Assembly: GCF_900115185.1 (NCBI RefSeq) | Contig: NZ_FOVN01000004.1 | Location: forward strand, 110,203 to 174,202 | Direction: 5' to 3' | Length of the DNA: 64,000 nt | Source of the DNA: Algorimicrobium echini | GTDB taxonomy: Bacteria; Bacteroidota; Bacteroidia; Flavobacteriales; Flavobacteriaceae | Position numbers and translations under genes: made by a program | In this document: in pieces, positions 1 through 8,604 of the stretch | How the letters are laid out: every line of letters begins with the position of its first letter | How positions within the stretch are numbered: position 1 is the stretch's first letter | Notes under the pieces: generated by a model | The model's database searches: none | Told to the model about the DNA's origin: nothing | What the model saw: only the letters and a program-made list of their open reading frames with translations

Positions 1-1
1 A

Positions 2-130
2 TGGGATAATCTAGTAGATTTAGTAATTGATGCTGGTTATGGCGATAATGTAGCATCTACCGTTATCGATTTATCGGAAGAATCTCCAATAATTGTTAGA
101 GAAGGAAAAGGTAGTTTAGAGATTTTTTAG
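2..130 (+). CDS. Threonylcarbamoyl-AMP synthase (Sua5/YciO/YrdC family), C-terminal end only
   Basis: The window opens inside this gene; only the last 42 codons are present, in the frame starting at base 2 and ending with TAG at 128-130. The tail reads ...STVIDLSEESPIIVREGKGSL..., a pattern typical of the Sua5/YrdC family, where the conserved Ser-Thr-Val-Ile/Val-Asp segment lies in the nucleotide-binding fold. These enzymes make L-threonylcarbamoyl-AMP for the t6A modification of tRNA. The 5' part is outside the window, so length and start cannot be judged. YciO-type paralogs are the alternative. Confidence 0.75.
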   Translation, partial: WDNLVDLVIDAGYGDNVASTVIDLSEESPIIVREGKGSLEIF

Positions 131-152
131 AATTCTATAAACTACCTTTTTT
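106..152 (+). terminator. Terminator hairpin overlapping the end of the Sua5-like gene
   Basis: The 13-nt arms at 106-118 (AAAAGGTAGTTTA) and 138-150 are perfectly complementary and the right arm runs into a T run. The left arm lies inside the last codons of the gene, so the stop codon sits in the loop. Confidence 0.75.
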
Positions 153-520
153 AATTATTAAGCTGATTTTAAATTTCTTGAAAATCGGTTTGTTTGATTA
201 TTGGTTAAAATTATTGAATCTGCCTGAAAATACTTTTCAGATTTAATAACATTAATGAGCCAATCTAAATGGTTTTTAGAGCGTCTTTTAAACTGATAGT
301 GTAATGTCTGTTTCATAGTAAATTAGATTTTAAGTAGGTTTTCAAAAATCTTTTACAAAAAACGTGTTGCAGTAGGTTTGGGTTAATTAAATTTAAGTTA
401 TTATAATCTTTAAATAATAAAAAGTCTACAAATTGTACAATTTATCTGTTAAACTATTTATGTTTAAGTTAAATTATAATAAATATCTTATTTATTTAAC
501 ATAAATGATAGTAATTATTG
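153..520. other. Intergenic stretch with no recognised gene
   Basis: AT-rich sequence between the Sua5-like gene and the minus-strand OmpA gene. I see no open frame with family features, no tRNA and no clear repeat. Confidence 0.5.
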
Positions 521-543
521 ACTCATTTAGTGAGTTTTTTTTA
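521..543 (+). terminator. Small hairpin with T run
   Basis: ACTCA (521-525) pairs with TGAGT (531-535) and is followed by a T tract up to 543. The short stem could be a weak terminator on the plus strand; no plus-strand gene directly precedes it. Confidence 0.4.
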
Positions 544-560
544 AATCCTGGCAATAAAAA

Positions 561-585
561 AAGCCCAATCGGTTAGATTGAGCTT
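561..585 (-). terminator. Terminator of the OmpA lipoprotein gene
   Basis: The arms 561-570 (AAGCCCAATC) and 576-585 (GATTGAGCTT) pair with one wobble. Read on the minus strand the stem is followed by seven Ts, 22 bases past the OmpA stop codon. Confidence 0.85.
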
Positions 586-607
586 TAATAGGTTTAGATT
601 TTAACGA

Positions 608-1447
608 TTATCTGCCGTCTGCTTCAAGGTTTTTCATTTCCTTATCAATCATTTCGTAGAATTCATCAATTTTTGGTAATACAATAATTCTTGTACGTCT
701 GTTTTTAGCTCTGTTTTCAGCTGTGTCATTATCTACTAATGGTTGGTATTCACCACGACCAGCAGCAATAAGTTGTTTAGGTGCTACGCCTAAATCTTCT
801 AATACACGAACAACAGATGTGGCACGCTTAACGCTTAAATCCCAGTTATCAATTAATGGAGGCTTGTTATAAGGAACAGGATCTGTATGCGCTTCAACCA
901 TACATTCAAATGTAGGCTTGCTCTTAACAACTGTAGCTACTTTTCCTAAAATTTCTTGAGCTCTAGTTGTTACACTGTAACTACCACTTTGGAATAATAC
1001 TTTATCAGCTATAGAAATAAATACGACACCTTTTTCAACATTCACTTGTATGTCTGGATCGTTGATACCAACTTCTTTTTTCAAACTGGTAACCAGCGCT
1101 AACATAACACTATCCTTTTTGCTAACAGCGTCTTGTAAACGAGATATTCTTAAATCTTTCTCTTTTAAACTTTCAAGTGTTTTTTCAACATTACTAGCAC
1201 CTTTAGATGTAAGCATTGTTAAAGCTTCATTGCTGGTAATAAGGTTGTCGTTGGTTCGTTTTAAATCGGCAATACGATCTTCTAAACCTTGTGCTTTAGA
1301 TAAGCAGGAGTTTAACTTTATCGTTGCAGTATTTAATAAATCTTGTGTTTCTTTTTGCTTGGCTTCAAGAGCTGCATATTCTTTTTTAGAAACGCATGAG
1401 CCAAGTAGAAACATGGCGGAAATACTCAATAAAATTAGTTTTTTCAT
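608..1447 (-). CDS. OmpA-family outer membrane lipoprotein
   Basis: 279 residues. The N-terminus is a lipoprotein signal ending LLGSC, with the lipidated cysteine at residue 18. Residues about 20-120 are Lys/Glu/Leu-rich and predicted coiled coil. Residues about 145-270 form an OmpA C-terminal peptidoglycan-binding domain, recognised by the EAHTD segment and the NRRTRIIVLP ending. The protein is probably anchored in the outer membrane and tethers it to peptidoglycan. It is transcribed alone and ends at the hairpin at 561-585. It could be called Pal-like, but the long coiled coil is more like generic flavobacterial OmpA lipoproteins. Confidence 0.88.
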   Translation of the reverse strand: MKKLILLSISAMFLLGSCVSKKEYAALEAKQKETQDLLNTATIKLNSCLSKAQGLEDRIADLKRTNDNLITSNEALTMLTSKGASNVEKTLESLKEKDLRISRLQDAVSKKDSVMLALVTSLKKEVGINDPDIQVNVEKGVVFISIADKVLFQSGSYSVTTRAQEILGKVATVVKSKPTFECMVEAHTDPVPYNKPPLIDNWDLSVKRATSVVRVLEDLGVAPKQLIAAGRGEYQPLVDNDTAENRAKNRRTRIIVLPKIDEFYEMIDKEMKNLEADGR

Positions 1448-1638
1448 AATACTTAATGTGATTTTAGATGTTATTTATTAACAGATCAAAATTATACAAA
1501 AGATTAGTTCATCTTGTCTCTATTAACAAAAACTTTAACAAATTTATAAACAATTAATTTTCAACATAATAAATTAAAAAATACGTAAATTTTAACTTAA
1601 AAGCTAAAGAAACGGACTCTAAAAAAGTATCGTTAATT

Positions 1639-2619
1639 TTAAACTTGGTATTTACGCTTGATGTAATAATCCCAAACAATAGATTTTGTATTAAAGTAGT
1701 GTGTTTTTTGTTTTAGGTTTTTACGTTTTTTTAGCAGTAATGGTAGGTGTTTATAAAAGCTTATGTGCGCTTTTAAAACGGCTAAAATATGATGAAACTT
1801 AAAAGTAATTAGAAACATGGCGCTTGCTATACCATCTAATAAAAGTCGCGTAAAAATCAGAATGAATAAATTGCCATATGCATTTTTTGTCAAAGCAAAT
1901 AAACTATTTCTAAAATTTAAATAGGTTTTCTTTGGGTTTGTATTTTTAAGTGTTGCGCCTCCAACATGAAACACTGTTGAGGCTCCGATATAAACCGTTT
2001 TTAAATTTCGATTAAAAGCTCGCCAGCATAAATCAATTTCTTCCATATGAGCAAAAAATGATTCGTCAAAACCATTTAAAGTATCAAAAACGGATTTCCG
2101 AATAAATAAACAGGCACCCGATGCCCAAAATATTTTGGCTTTATTATTATACTGTCCAAAGTCTTTTTCAACAGTGTTAAACACACGACCTCTACAAAAC
2201 GGATAACCGTATTTGTCAATATATCCGCCTGCAGCACCAGCATATTCAAAATAATCCTTGTTTTTATAATCTAAAATTTTTGGTTGAATAATAGCTGTTT
2301 CCCGACTGTTTTCAAATTCCTTAAGAATTGGGTTTAACCAGTTTTCAGTAACTTCTACATCAGAATTTAATAAGCAATAGATGTCCTCGTTTACCTGTTT
2401 TAAAGCGTCATTATAGCCTTTGGCATAACCACCATTTTCAGAATTTTCAATTATCTGAATAGTTGGGAAGTTTTCCTTAATATACATGACAGACCTATCG
2501 GTTGATGCATTGTCGGCAACATAAATAATAGCTTCTTTAGAAAAAGCTAAAACGGCTGGTAAAAACTGTTCTAAAAGCTTTTGTCCATTCCAATTTAATA
2601 TAACAACTGCTATTTTCAT
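1639..2619 (-). CDS. Family 2 glycosyltransferase (rhamnosyltransferase-like)
   Basis: 326 residues with a GT-A fold signature. The N-terminus MKIAVVILNWNGQKLLEQFLP is the nucleotide-sugar binding start, LLNSDVEVTE carries the metal-binding Asp motif, and AHMEEIDLCWR matches the acceptor/ED motif seen in WbbL-like enzymes. A hydrophobic stretch near residues 245-270 suggests membrane association. It overlaps the next minus-strand gene by one base (ATG start against the TAA stop), so the two are co-transcribed. The sugar and acceptor are unknown; surface polysaccharide or glycolipid assembly is likely. Confidence 0.85.
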   Translation of the reverse strand: MKIAVVILNWNGQKLLEQFLPAVLAFSKEAIIYVADNASTDRSVMYIKENFPTIQIIENSENGGYAKGYNDALKQVNEDIYCLLNSDVEVTENWLNPILKEFENSRETAIIQPKILDYKNKDYFEYAGAAGGYIDKYGYPFCRGRVFNTVEKDFGQYNNKAKIFWASGACLFIRKSVFDTLNGFDESFFAHMEEIDLCWRAFNRNLKTVYIGASTVFHVGGATLKNTNPKKTYLNFRNSLFALTKNAYGNLFILIFTRLLLDGIASAMFLITFKFHHILAVLKAHISFYKHLPLLLKKRKNLKQKTHYFNTKSIVWDYYIKRKYQV

Positions 2620-3062
2620 TAAATATAATCAGGTATGTCTTTTAAAAATGTGTAGCATTCTGCCTTGAAATCCATTTGGCAATAATAATGATTTAAACCG
2701 TTGGTTACCATTAAATATGTGGCATTTAAGGTTAAATTATATTGTGCAATTTGGTCAAATGTGCTTTGCGTAATGGGAATACTAGGAGCCTTACATTCAA
2801 CAATTAAGTGAATACTACCATCTGGATTATAAACTACAATATCGTAGCGCTTTTTTAAATCGTTGACACGCAATTCTTTCTCAACGTTTATAAGCGATTT
2901 AGGATATTTTTTTTCTTGTAATAGAACTTGTAAACAGTTTTGGCGCACCCATTCTTCAGGTTGTAAAATCACAAATTTTTTCCGAATAGGATCGAATATA
3001 GAAACTTTATTTTCGCTATTTTTGAAACGAAACGAAAACTTCGGAAAATTGAGTGCTTGCAT
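2619..3062 (-). CDS. Type I restriction R-subunit N-terminal domain protein (HSDR_N_2-like)
   Basis: 147 residues. The protein carries a small PD-(D/E)XK-like core: D (YDIVVYNPDGS) followed by LIVECKAPS, where E-x-K is the catalytic pattern. Similar small proteins are widespread in Bacteroidota next to holA and are annotated as restriction endonuclease R N-terminal domain proteins. There is no helicase or methylase nearby, so a role in restriction is doubtful; it may be a housekeeping nuclease. It is divergent from holA with about 100 bp between them, and is the first gene of a two-gene minus-strand unit. Confidence 0.75.
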   Translation of the reverse strand: MQALNFPKFSFRFKNSENKVSIFDPIRKKFVILQPEEWVRQNCLQVLLQEKKYPKSLINVEKELRVNDLKKRYDIVVYNPDGSIHLIVECKAPSIPITQSTFDQIAQYNLTLNATYLMVTNGLNHYYCQMDFKAECYTFLKDIPDYI

Positions 3063-3167
3063 GGTTGCCGCTTATGATTTTGCCAAAGTTAACGTTCAAT
3101 AATCAAAAACCAAATGCCTGGCCTCTTTTTTAAGAACAGGTATATTAAATTTCGAAAAGTCAGTATT

Positions 3168-4172
3168 TTGGACGAAATCAAACAATTAGTAACCGATATC
3201 AAGAAACGGAACTTTAAACCCATTTATTTTTTAATGGGTGAAGAGCCATATTATATTGACAAAATTTCCGATTATATTCAAGAAACCGTTTTAACAGAAG
3301 ATGAACGTGGTTTTAATCAAATGGTCTTATATGGTCGTGATGTTACTATTGATGAAGTTGTAGGAAACGCCAAACGTTTTCCCATGATGGCTGAATATCA
3401 GGTTATTATTGTTAAAGAAGCACAGGATTTATCCCGAACTATTGAAAATTTAGTAGAGTATGCAAAAAACCCGCAGCCATCAACCATTTTGGTTTTTAAT
3501 TACAAATACAAAACAATTGATAAGCGTAAATCGTTGTACAAGGCACTAAATAAAACTGCTATTGTTTACGAAAGCAAAAAATTATACGACAACCAAGTTC
3601 CGGGTTGGATAAACCGTGTATTGTCCGGTAAAAATTATAGTATCACACCAAAAGGTGCTCAAATGCTTACAGAATTTTTAGGAACAGATTTGAGTAAAAT
3701 TAGTAACGAATTAGATAAATTAATAATCGTTTTGCCTGAAGGTACTCAAATAACGCCAGAGCTGATAGAAGAAAACATAGGAATTAGTAAAGATTATAAT
3801 AATTTTGAATTGCACAAAGCCATTGGTTATCGTGATGTGGTTAAAGCGAATAAGATTATTAAATATTTTGGAGAAAACCCCAAGGATAATCCTATGGTTC
3901 TTACCGTTGGGTTTTTATACACCTATTTTAGCCGTGTATTACATTTGCATGGTTTGAAGGATAAATCATCCAGAAGCGTGGCAGCAGCATTAAAAATATC
4001 ACCCTATTTTACAGAGGAATATATTGTTGCAGCGCGTAATTATCCTATGAAAAAAGTAAGTGCAATTATCTCGGATTTACGTGCATTTGATGTCAAGGGG
4101 AAAGGTGTCGGTGCTAATGCTGTGCCTCAAAGCGACTTATTAAAAGAGCTCATGGTTCGTATCATGTATTAA
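3168..4172 (+). CDS. holA: DNA polymerase III subunit delta
   Basis: About 334 residues from the TTG at 3168, which gives MDEIKQLVTDIKKRNFKPIYFLMGEEPYYID, the usual N-terminus of flavobacterial HolA. The frame is open back to an ATG at 3114, but the extra 18 residues look non-homologous. The core has the AAA+-like delta fold with FLMGEEPYYIDKI in the position of the degenerate Walker A and a C-terminal helical domain. Delta is the clamp-loader wrench that opens the beta clamp. Start choice is an inference from family length; the function is well supported. Confidence 0.85.
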   Translation: MDEIKQLVTDIKKRNFKPIYFLMGEEPYYIDKISDYIQETVLTEDERGFNQMVLYGRDVTIDEVVGNAKRFPMMAEYQVIIVKEAQDLSRTIENLVEYAKNPQPSTILVFNYKYKTIDKRKSLYKALNKTAIVYESKKLYDNQVPGWINRVLSGKNYSITPKGAQMLTEFLGTDLSKISNELDKLIIVLPEGTQITPELIEENIGISKDYNNFELHKAIGYRDVVKANKIIKYFGENPKDNPMVLTVGFLYTYFSRVLHLHGLKDKSSRSVAAALKISPYFTEEYIVAARNYPMKKVSAIISDLRAFDVKGKGVGANAVPQSDLLKELMVRIMY

Positions 4173-4315
4173 CAGTTTTCTTTGTTTTTAACATGATAAC
4201 CCCATCCTTTAACATTTTTTATTAAACTTCCGTTAAACAGTCTTTCAAATTCGTTGAAAGCCTAGATATCTATTATATTAAGGTAAACGAATTAATAATC
4301 TTAAAAATACTTAAA

Positions 4316-4876
4316 ATGGAGAATTTAAATAAAAAGCGAGTAGCAATTTTAGCTACGAATGGTTTTGAAGAAAGTGAATTAAGAGAACCAAAAAAAGCAT
4401 TGGAAGAAGCAGGTGCTCATGTTGATATAGTGAGTCTTGAATCTGGAACTATAAAATCTTGGACAGATGGAAATTGGGGTAAAACCTATGAAGTCGATAA
4501 AACATTAAATGGTGTATCTCATAGCGATTATAACGCGCTCATGCTACCAGGTGGTGTTATTAATCCTGATTTGTTGAGAAAAAATAAAAATGCGGTGAAT
4601 TTTGTGAAATCATTTTTTGAAAATCACAAGCCAGTAGCAGCTATTTGCCACGCACCTTGGCTATTAGCCGAAGCAGGTGTTTTAAAAGGAAGAAAAGTAA
4701 CCTCTTATGACTCAATTAAAACAGATATTATTAATGCAGGAGCTAATTGGGTAGATGAAGAAGTTGTTGTAGACAGCGGATTAGTAACAAGCCGCTCACC
4801 AAAAGATTTACCGGCATTTAATTCTAAATTAGTTGAAGAGGTTTATGAAGGTAAACATGAAGAACAGATGGCATAA
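4316..4876 (+). CDS. DJ-1/PfpI-family protein (type 1 glutamine amidotransferase-like)
   Basis: 186 residues. The flavodoxin-like fold is seen in KRVAILATNGFEESEL (conserved Glu) and the nucleophile elbow AAICHAPWLL with the conserved cysteine and following histidine. These features match the PfpI/YhbO branch, whose members act in stress protection, with deglycase or protease activity debated. It is a single-gene unit ending at the strong hairpin at 4900-4921. The upstream 140 bases are AT-rich and probably carry its promoter. Confidence 0.9.
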   Translation: MENLNKKRVAILATNGFEESELREPKKALEEAGAHVDIVSLESGTIKSWTDGNWGKTYEVDKTLNGVSHSDYNALMLPGGVINPDLLRKNKNAVNFVKSFFENHKPVAAICHAPWLLAEAGVLKGRKVTSYDSIKTDIINAGANWVDEEVVVDSGLVTSRSPKDLPAFNSKLVEEVYEGKHEEQMA

Positions 4877-4899
4877 TATTTTTGTCAATCTTATAAAAA

Positions 4900-4928
4900 A
4901 CGCAAACCAAACGGTTTGCGTTTTTTTT
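4900..4928 (+). terminator. Bidirectional terminator between convergent genes
   Basis: ACGCAAACC (4900-4908) pairs with GGTTTGCGT (4913-4921). The stem is flanked by A and T runs on both sides, so it can stop transcription of the PfpI gene and of the convergent minus-strand gene ending at 4927. Confidence 0.9.
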
Positions 4929-5403
4929 ATGACTTTAAAGTTTCCAGTACTAAATTATAATCATACTGTAAATCTTCATGTAACGTTTTCACAATCTTTT
5001 CAATAGCTAAAATTTGTCTTTCGTAAATATTGGTAAGCGTTACATTTCGTGATATAGAAGGTGTCATGTTTTTTAAACATTCACAAAAATAGAGCAGAAG
5101 CTCAACTTCGGTTTCTTTCTTTAAGGAATAACGCGCGTACTTTTTTATGAGTCGCAAGATTTTACGAACACTTTTTTTAATATAGAAATAGCTGCTGGTA
5201 TTTATGTTTGAAAACTGTAAATCGATTTCGTTTTTAACCGATTCTATATAACCTGTTTCATCATGAGATTCAAATAATAAATAGGTGAGTAGCTCTTTAT
5301 TTTCTTTTTTGAATTTAGACAACCGTAGCACCAATTCCATCAAATCTTTATTGGACTTATGTTGTAACTCTTTTTTTATGGTAACTACAGAAACAGCTTT
5401 CAT
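4927..5403 (-). CDS. Conserved hypothetical protein, predicted all-helical
   Basis: 158 residues, rich in Lys, Leu and Glu and predicted almost entirely helical. No catalytic motif, signal peptide or membrane segment is visible. Single-copy proteins with this look occur across Flavobacteriia, but I do not know a function. It shares the terminator at 4900-4921 with the convergent PfpI gene. The start MKAVSVVTIKKEL is chosen because no upstream start is available in a sensible position. Confidence 0.6.
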   Translation of the reverse strand: MKAVSVVTIKKELQHKSNKDLMELVLRLSKFKKENKELLTYLLFESHDETGYIESVKNEIDLQFSNINTSSYFYIKKSVRKILRLIKKYARYSLKKETEVELLLYFCECLKNMTPSISRNVTLTNIYERQILAIEKIVKTLHEDLQYDYNLVLETLKS

Positions 5404-5498
5404 ATTAATTTCCCGTTAAAACGGGAATCTTTTAGTTTTATTAAATGCATGTAATCTCTCGAAAGAAAAAAGATTGTTTATTTTTATTCGGTTTAAAA

Positions 5499-5876
5499 TT
5501 AGTGCTTATCCAAAGAATACTTTCCAGGTCCAGTTAAAAATAGCACTAAAAATCCAACAAGATATAAAAGGGCTTTTTCTTTGGTATAAAAATCATCTTC
5601 TAAATGAACAATAAATGCAGCTACCAACATGGTTATGGTTGCAGGAATAGCTGCTAATTTGGTTTTATAGCCAATGATAATAAATATAGGAGCAATTACT
5701 TCACCAATTAAGGCTAAAATTAGAGATGCTGTTGGGCCAACACCTATAGGGTCGCCAAATTCAATAGGACTTGTAAACAGGCGTTCTATTTTAGGAATGC
5801 CATGAACGAGCATCATGCCAGAAATGCTAATTCTTAAAATAGCTAGAGCTAAATTGGTATAATTTTTTGTCAGCAT
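5499..5876 (-). CDS. DoxX-family membrane protein
   Basis: 125 residues with four hydrophobic segments (about 8-25, 45-68, 73-92 and 100-118) and the DoxX hallmarks LRISISGMMLVHGIPKI and a tail FLVLFLTGPGKYSLD. The family includes a subunit of archaeal thiosulfate:quinone oxidoreductase, but in Bacteroidota these small proteins are mostly of unknown function in the inner membrane. It lies between two minus-strand genes, with a terminator upstream separating it from the E1 gene. Confidence 0.85.
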   Translation of the reverse strand: MLTKNYTNLALAILRISISGMMLVHGIPKIERLFTSPIEFGDPIGVGPTASLILALIGEVIAPIFIIIGYKTKLAAIPATITMLVAAFIVHLEDDFYTKEKALLYLVGFLVLFLTGPGKYSLDKH

Positions 5877-5960
5877 AGGTTAAATTTTTTTGTGAAGCGA
5901 TTATTAAAATAAAAGCATCATTGTTTTAGTTAGAGTTAGAGCTTAAATATACTAAAACAA

Positions 5961-5996
5961 AAAGACCTGATTGTAAATTTTTACAATCAGGTCTTT
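5961..5996 (-). terminator. Terminator of the E1 gene
   Basis: The 16-nt arms 5961-5976 and 5981-5996 are perfectly complementary around a 4-nt loop. On the minus strand the hairpin is followed by a run of Ts, about 25 bases after the E1 stop codon. Confidence 0.92.
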
Positions 5997-6021
5997 AGAT
6001 AGTTGTTTTATAAAATATTGT

Positions 6022-8433
6022 TTATCTTAATTTTGGAAATTCATGCGGATTTGTTTCATGCATCAGGTTATAAACAGCTTCAAAAACATCTTCAACAGAT
6101 GGTTTAGAAAAATAATCGCCATCAGTTCCATAAGCTGGTCTATGGGCTTTAGCTGTTAGTGTTTCAGGTTTACTGTCTAAATATTTGTAGGCATTTTGTG
6201 TGTTTAAAACTTCGTTTAGAATAAAGGCTGAAGCACCTCCAGGAACATCTTCATCAATTACCATTAACCGATTTGTTTTCGCTACGCTTTTCACAATGTC
6301 ATGGTTTAAATCGAATGGTAATAACGATTGTACATCAATAATTTCGGCACTAATACCAACTTCTAGTAATTCTTTAGCAGCTTGCTCAATTACGCGAAGT
6401 GTGGAGCCGTAAGATACTAACGTAATATCATTACCTTCTTGAATGGTTTCTACCACACCCAAAGGGGTTTTAAATTCACCGATATTGGTTGGCATTTTCT
6501 CTTTTAAACGGTAGCCATTTAAGCATTCTACTATTAAAGCAGGTTCATCACTTTCCAATAAGGTATTATAGAATCCAGCTGCTTTAGTCATATTACGTGG
6601 CACTAAAACGTGGATGCCACGAATTAAATGAATTACACCACCCATTTGTGAGCCAGAATGCCAAATACCTTCTAATCTGTGTCCTCTTGTTCTAATAATT
6701 AAAGGTGCTTTTTGACGACCTTTAGTTCTGTATTGTAACGTTGCTAAATCATCACTCATAATTTGCAAGGCGTATAGAATATAATCCAAATACTGAATTT
6801 CGGCAATTGGACGTAAACCACGAAGAGCCATACCAATACCTTGCCCTAAAATAGTAGCTTCACGAATACCAACATCTGATACGCGCAATTCACCATATTT
6901 TTCCTGCATACCTTCCAGACCTTGATTGACATCGCCAATATGGCCAGCATCCTCACCAAAAATAAGCGCTTCTGGATACTTGCTAAAAATAGCATCAAAA
7001 TTGTCACGGATTACTAAACGAGCATCTACGTTTTCGCTAGAATCATCATAAGTTGGTTTTACTTCTTTAATATTTAAAGCTGATTTTTCCGATTGTGAAT
7101 ATAAATGCGAGCTGTATTTAGGTTGAACAACATCAATATAATTATTAATCCAAGAGGTTAATTGATCTTTAGTTTCCGATGTTTCATGCACAACATAACG
7201 TAAGGCTTTACGAGCTGTAGATAGTATATCTTTTCGGATTGGCTCTGAAATTTCAGCCAAATCATTTTTTAGTTTTTCAATAAATACTTTGTTAGAACTT
7301 GCTGTAGCAACGGTTTCTAATAAAGCTATCAATTCGTTTTGTTCGTTCTTTAAAGGTTGTGAAAATGCGGTCCAGGCTGCTTTTTTACCATCGCGAACTT
7401 GCTTTTTTATGGTTTTTTCTAGAGCTGTTAAATCATCATCGGTTGCTATACCATTAGCAATAATCCATTCACGAAATTTAACATTACAGTCGTATTCAGC
7501 TTCCCAAGATAGTCGTGCTTCATTTTTGTAGCGCTCATGCGAACCAGAGGTAGAGTGACCTTGAGGTTGAGTTAATTCTTGAACATGAATTAAAACAGGT
7601 ACATGTTCTTCACGAGCTACATTAGAGGCTTTTTGGTAGGTTTCAATTAAAGCTGGATAATCCCAACCCATAACGCGTAAAATTTCAAATCCTTTTTGGT
7701 CGTTTTCGCGCTGAAAGCCTTTTAATATTTCTGATATGTTTTCTTTGGTTGTTTGGTGTTTTGCATGAACCGAAATACCGTATTCATCATCCCAAACGCT
7801 CATAACCATCGGCACTTGTAATACGCCAGCTGCATTAATGGTTTCAAAAAACAAACCTTCACTAGTGCTGGCATTTCCAATAGTTCCCCAAGCTACTTCG
7901 TGGCCTTTGTTTGAAAAATTGGTGGTATCAATGCCTGTAACTTGTCTGTATATTTTTGATGCTTGTGCCAATCCTAACAAACGAGGCATTTGTCCAGCTG
8001 TAGGTGAAATATCGGCACTCGAATTTTTTTGCTCTAACAGGTTATTCCAGTTCCCATTTTCATCTAAACTCTGTGTAGCAAAGTGTCCACCCATTTGGCG
8101 ACCAGCAGACATTGGTTCTTCTTTTAAATCCGTATTCCCATAAAGTCCGGCAAAAAACTGTTCAATGTTTAAAGCGCCAATGGCCATCATAAAGGTTTGA
8201 TCACGATAGTATCCTGAACGAAAATCGCCATTTTTGAACGCTTTTGCCATGGCTAATTGCGGAACTTCTTTACCATCGCCAAAAATCCCGAATTTTGCTT
8301 TACCTGTCAATACTTCACGACGTCCTAACAAACTACACTCACGGGAAGTAACGGCTAGATTATAATCGTTTAAAACTTCGGTTTTAAAATCTTCAAAAGA
8401 CAGGTCTTTATTTATTTCAGGATTTGCTTTCAT
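6022..8433 (-). CDS. Branched-chain 2-oxoacid dehydrogenase E1, fused alpha and beta subunits
   Basis: 803 residues. The N-terminal half is an E1 alpha thiamine-diphosphate domain (RDQTFMMAIG, then GEVAWGTIGNASTSEG around the TPP-binding region). The C-terminal half from about residue 470 is a transketolase-like E1 beta domain (FGEDAGHIGDVNQGLEG, then VIDEDVPGGASA). The fused protein is normal for Bacteroidota and feeds branched-chain acyl-CoA formation, a source of iso-branched fatty acids. E2 and E3 are not adjacent. A strong promoter lies at 8453-8483 and a terminator at 5961-5996, so it is a monocistronic unit. Confidence 0.9.
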   Translation of the reverse strand: MKANPEINKDLSFEDFKTEVLNDYNLAVTSRECSLLGRREVLTGKAKFGIFGDGKEVPQLAMAKAFKNGDFRSGYYRDQTFMMAIGALNIEQFFAGLYGNTDLKEEPMSAGRQMGGHFATQSLDENGNWNNLLEQKNSSADISPTAGQMPRLLGLAQASKIYRQVTGIDTTNFSNKGHEVAWGTIGNASTSEGLFFETINAAGVLQVPMVMSVWDDEYGISVHAKHQTTKENISEILKGFQRENDQKGFEILRVMGWDYPALIETYQKASNVAREEHVPVLIHVQELTQPQGHSTSGSHERYKNEARLSWEAEYDCNVKFREWIIANGIATDDDLTALEKTIKKQVRDGKKAAWTAFSQPLKNEQNELIALLETVATASSNKVFIEKLKNDLAEISEPIRKDILSTARKALRYVVHETSETKDQLTSWINNYIDVVQPKYSSHLYSQSEKSALNIKEVKPTYDDSSENVDARLVIRDNFDAIFSKYPEALIFGEDAGHIGDVNQGLEGMQEKYGELRVSDVGIREATILGQGIGMALRGLRPIAEIQYLDYILYALQIMSDDLATLQYRTKGRQKAPLIIRTRGHRLEGIWHSGSQMGGVIHLIRGIHVLVPRNMTKAAGFYNTLLESDEPALIVECLNGYRLKEKMPTNIGEFKTPLGVVETIQEGNDITLVSYGSTLRVIEQAAKELLEVGISAEIIDVQSLLPFDLNHDIVKSVAKTNRLMVIDEDVPGGASAFILNEVLNTQNAYKYLDSKPETLTAKAHRPAYGTDGDYFSKPSVEDVFEAVYNLMHETNPHEFPKLR

Positions 8434-8452
8434 AGGTGACTAGGTATTTTTG

Positions 8453-8483
8453 CAAAGGTAGTTATTATAACTAATATTTACAA
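8453..8483 (-). promoter_or_regulatory. Bacteroidota-type promoter of the E1 gene
   Basis: On the minus strand TTG (8483-8481) is followed by exactly 20 bases and then TACCTTTG (8460-8453), a match to the -33/-7 consensus of Bacteroidota. The start codon lies 20 bases further on. Confidence 0.75.
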
Positions 8484-8604
8484 CGACCTGAACTGTTATA
8501 AAATTGATTAATTATGAAATAAAAGGGGTTTTTATTGCATTTTTATCAGTAAATAAGCTTAAATTAGAAATCTGTTACAGATTCTGTAGTGATTGGGAAA
8601 TTGT

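Noticed and set aside
2619..3062. A restriction-modification system at the left side of the window
   Set aside because: Only a small HSDR_N-like protein is present, without methylase, specificity or helicase genes; its place beside holA is common in the group.
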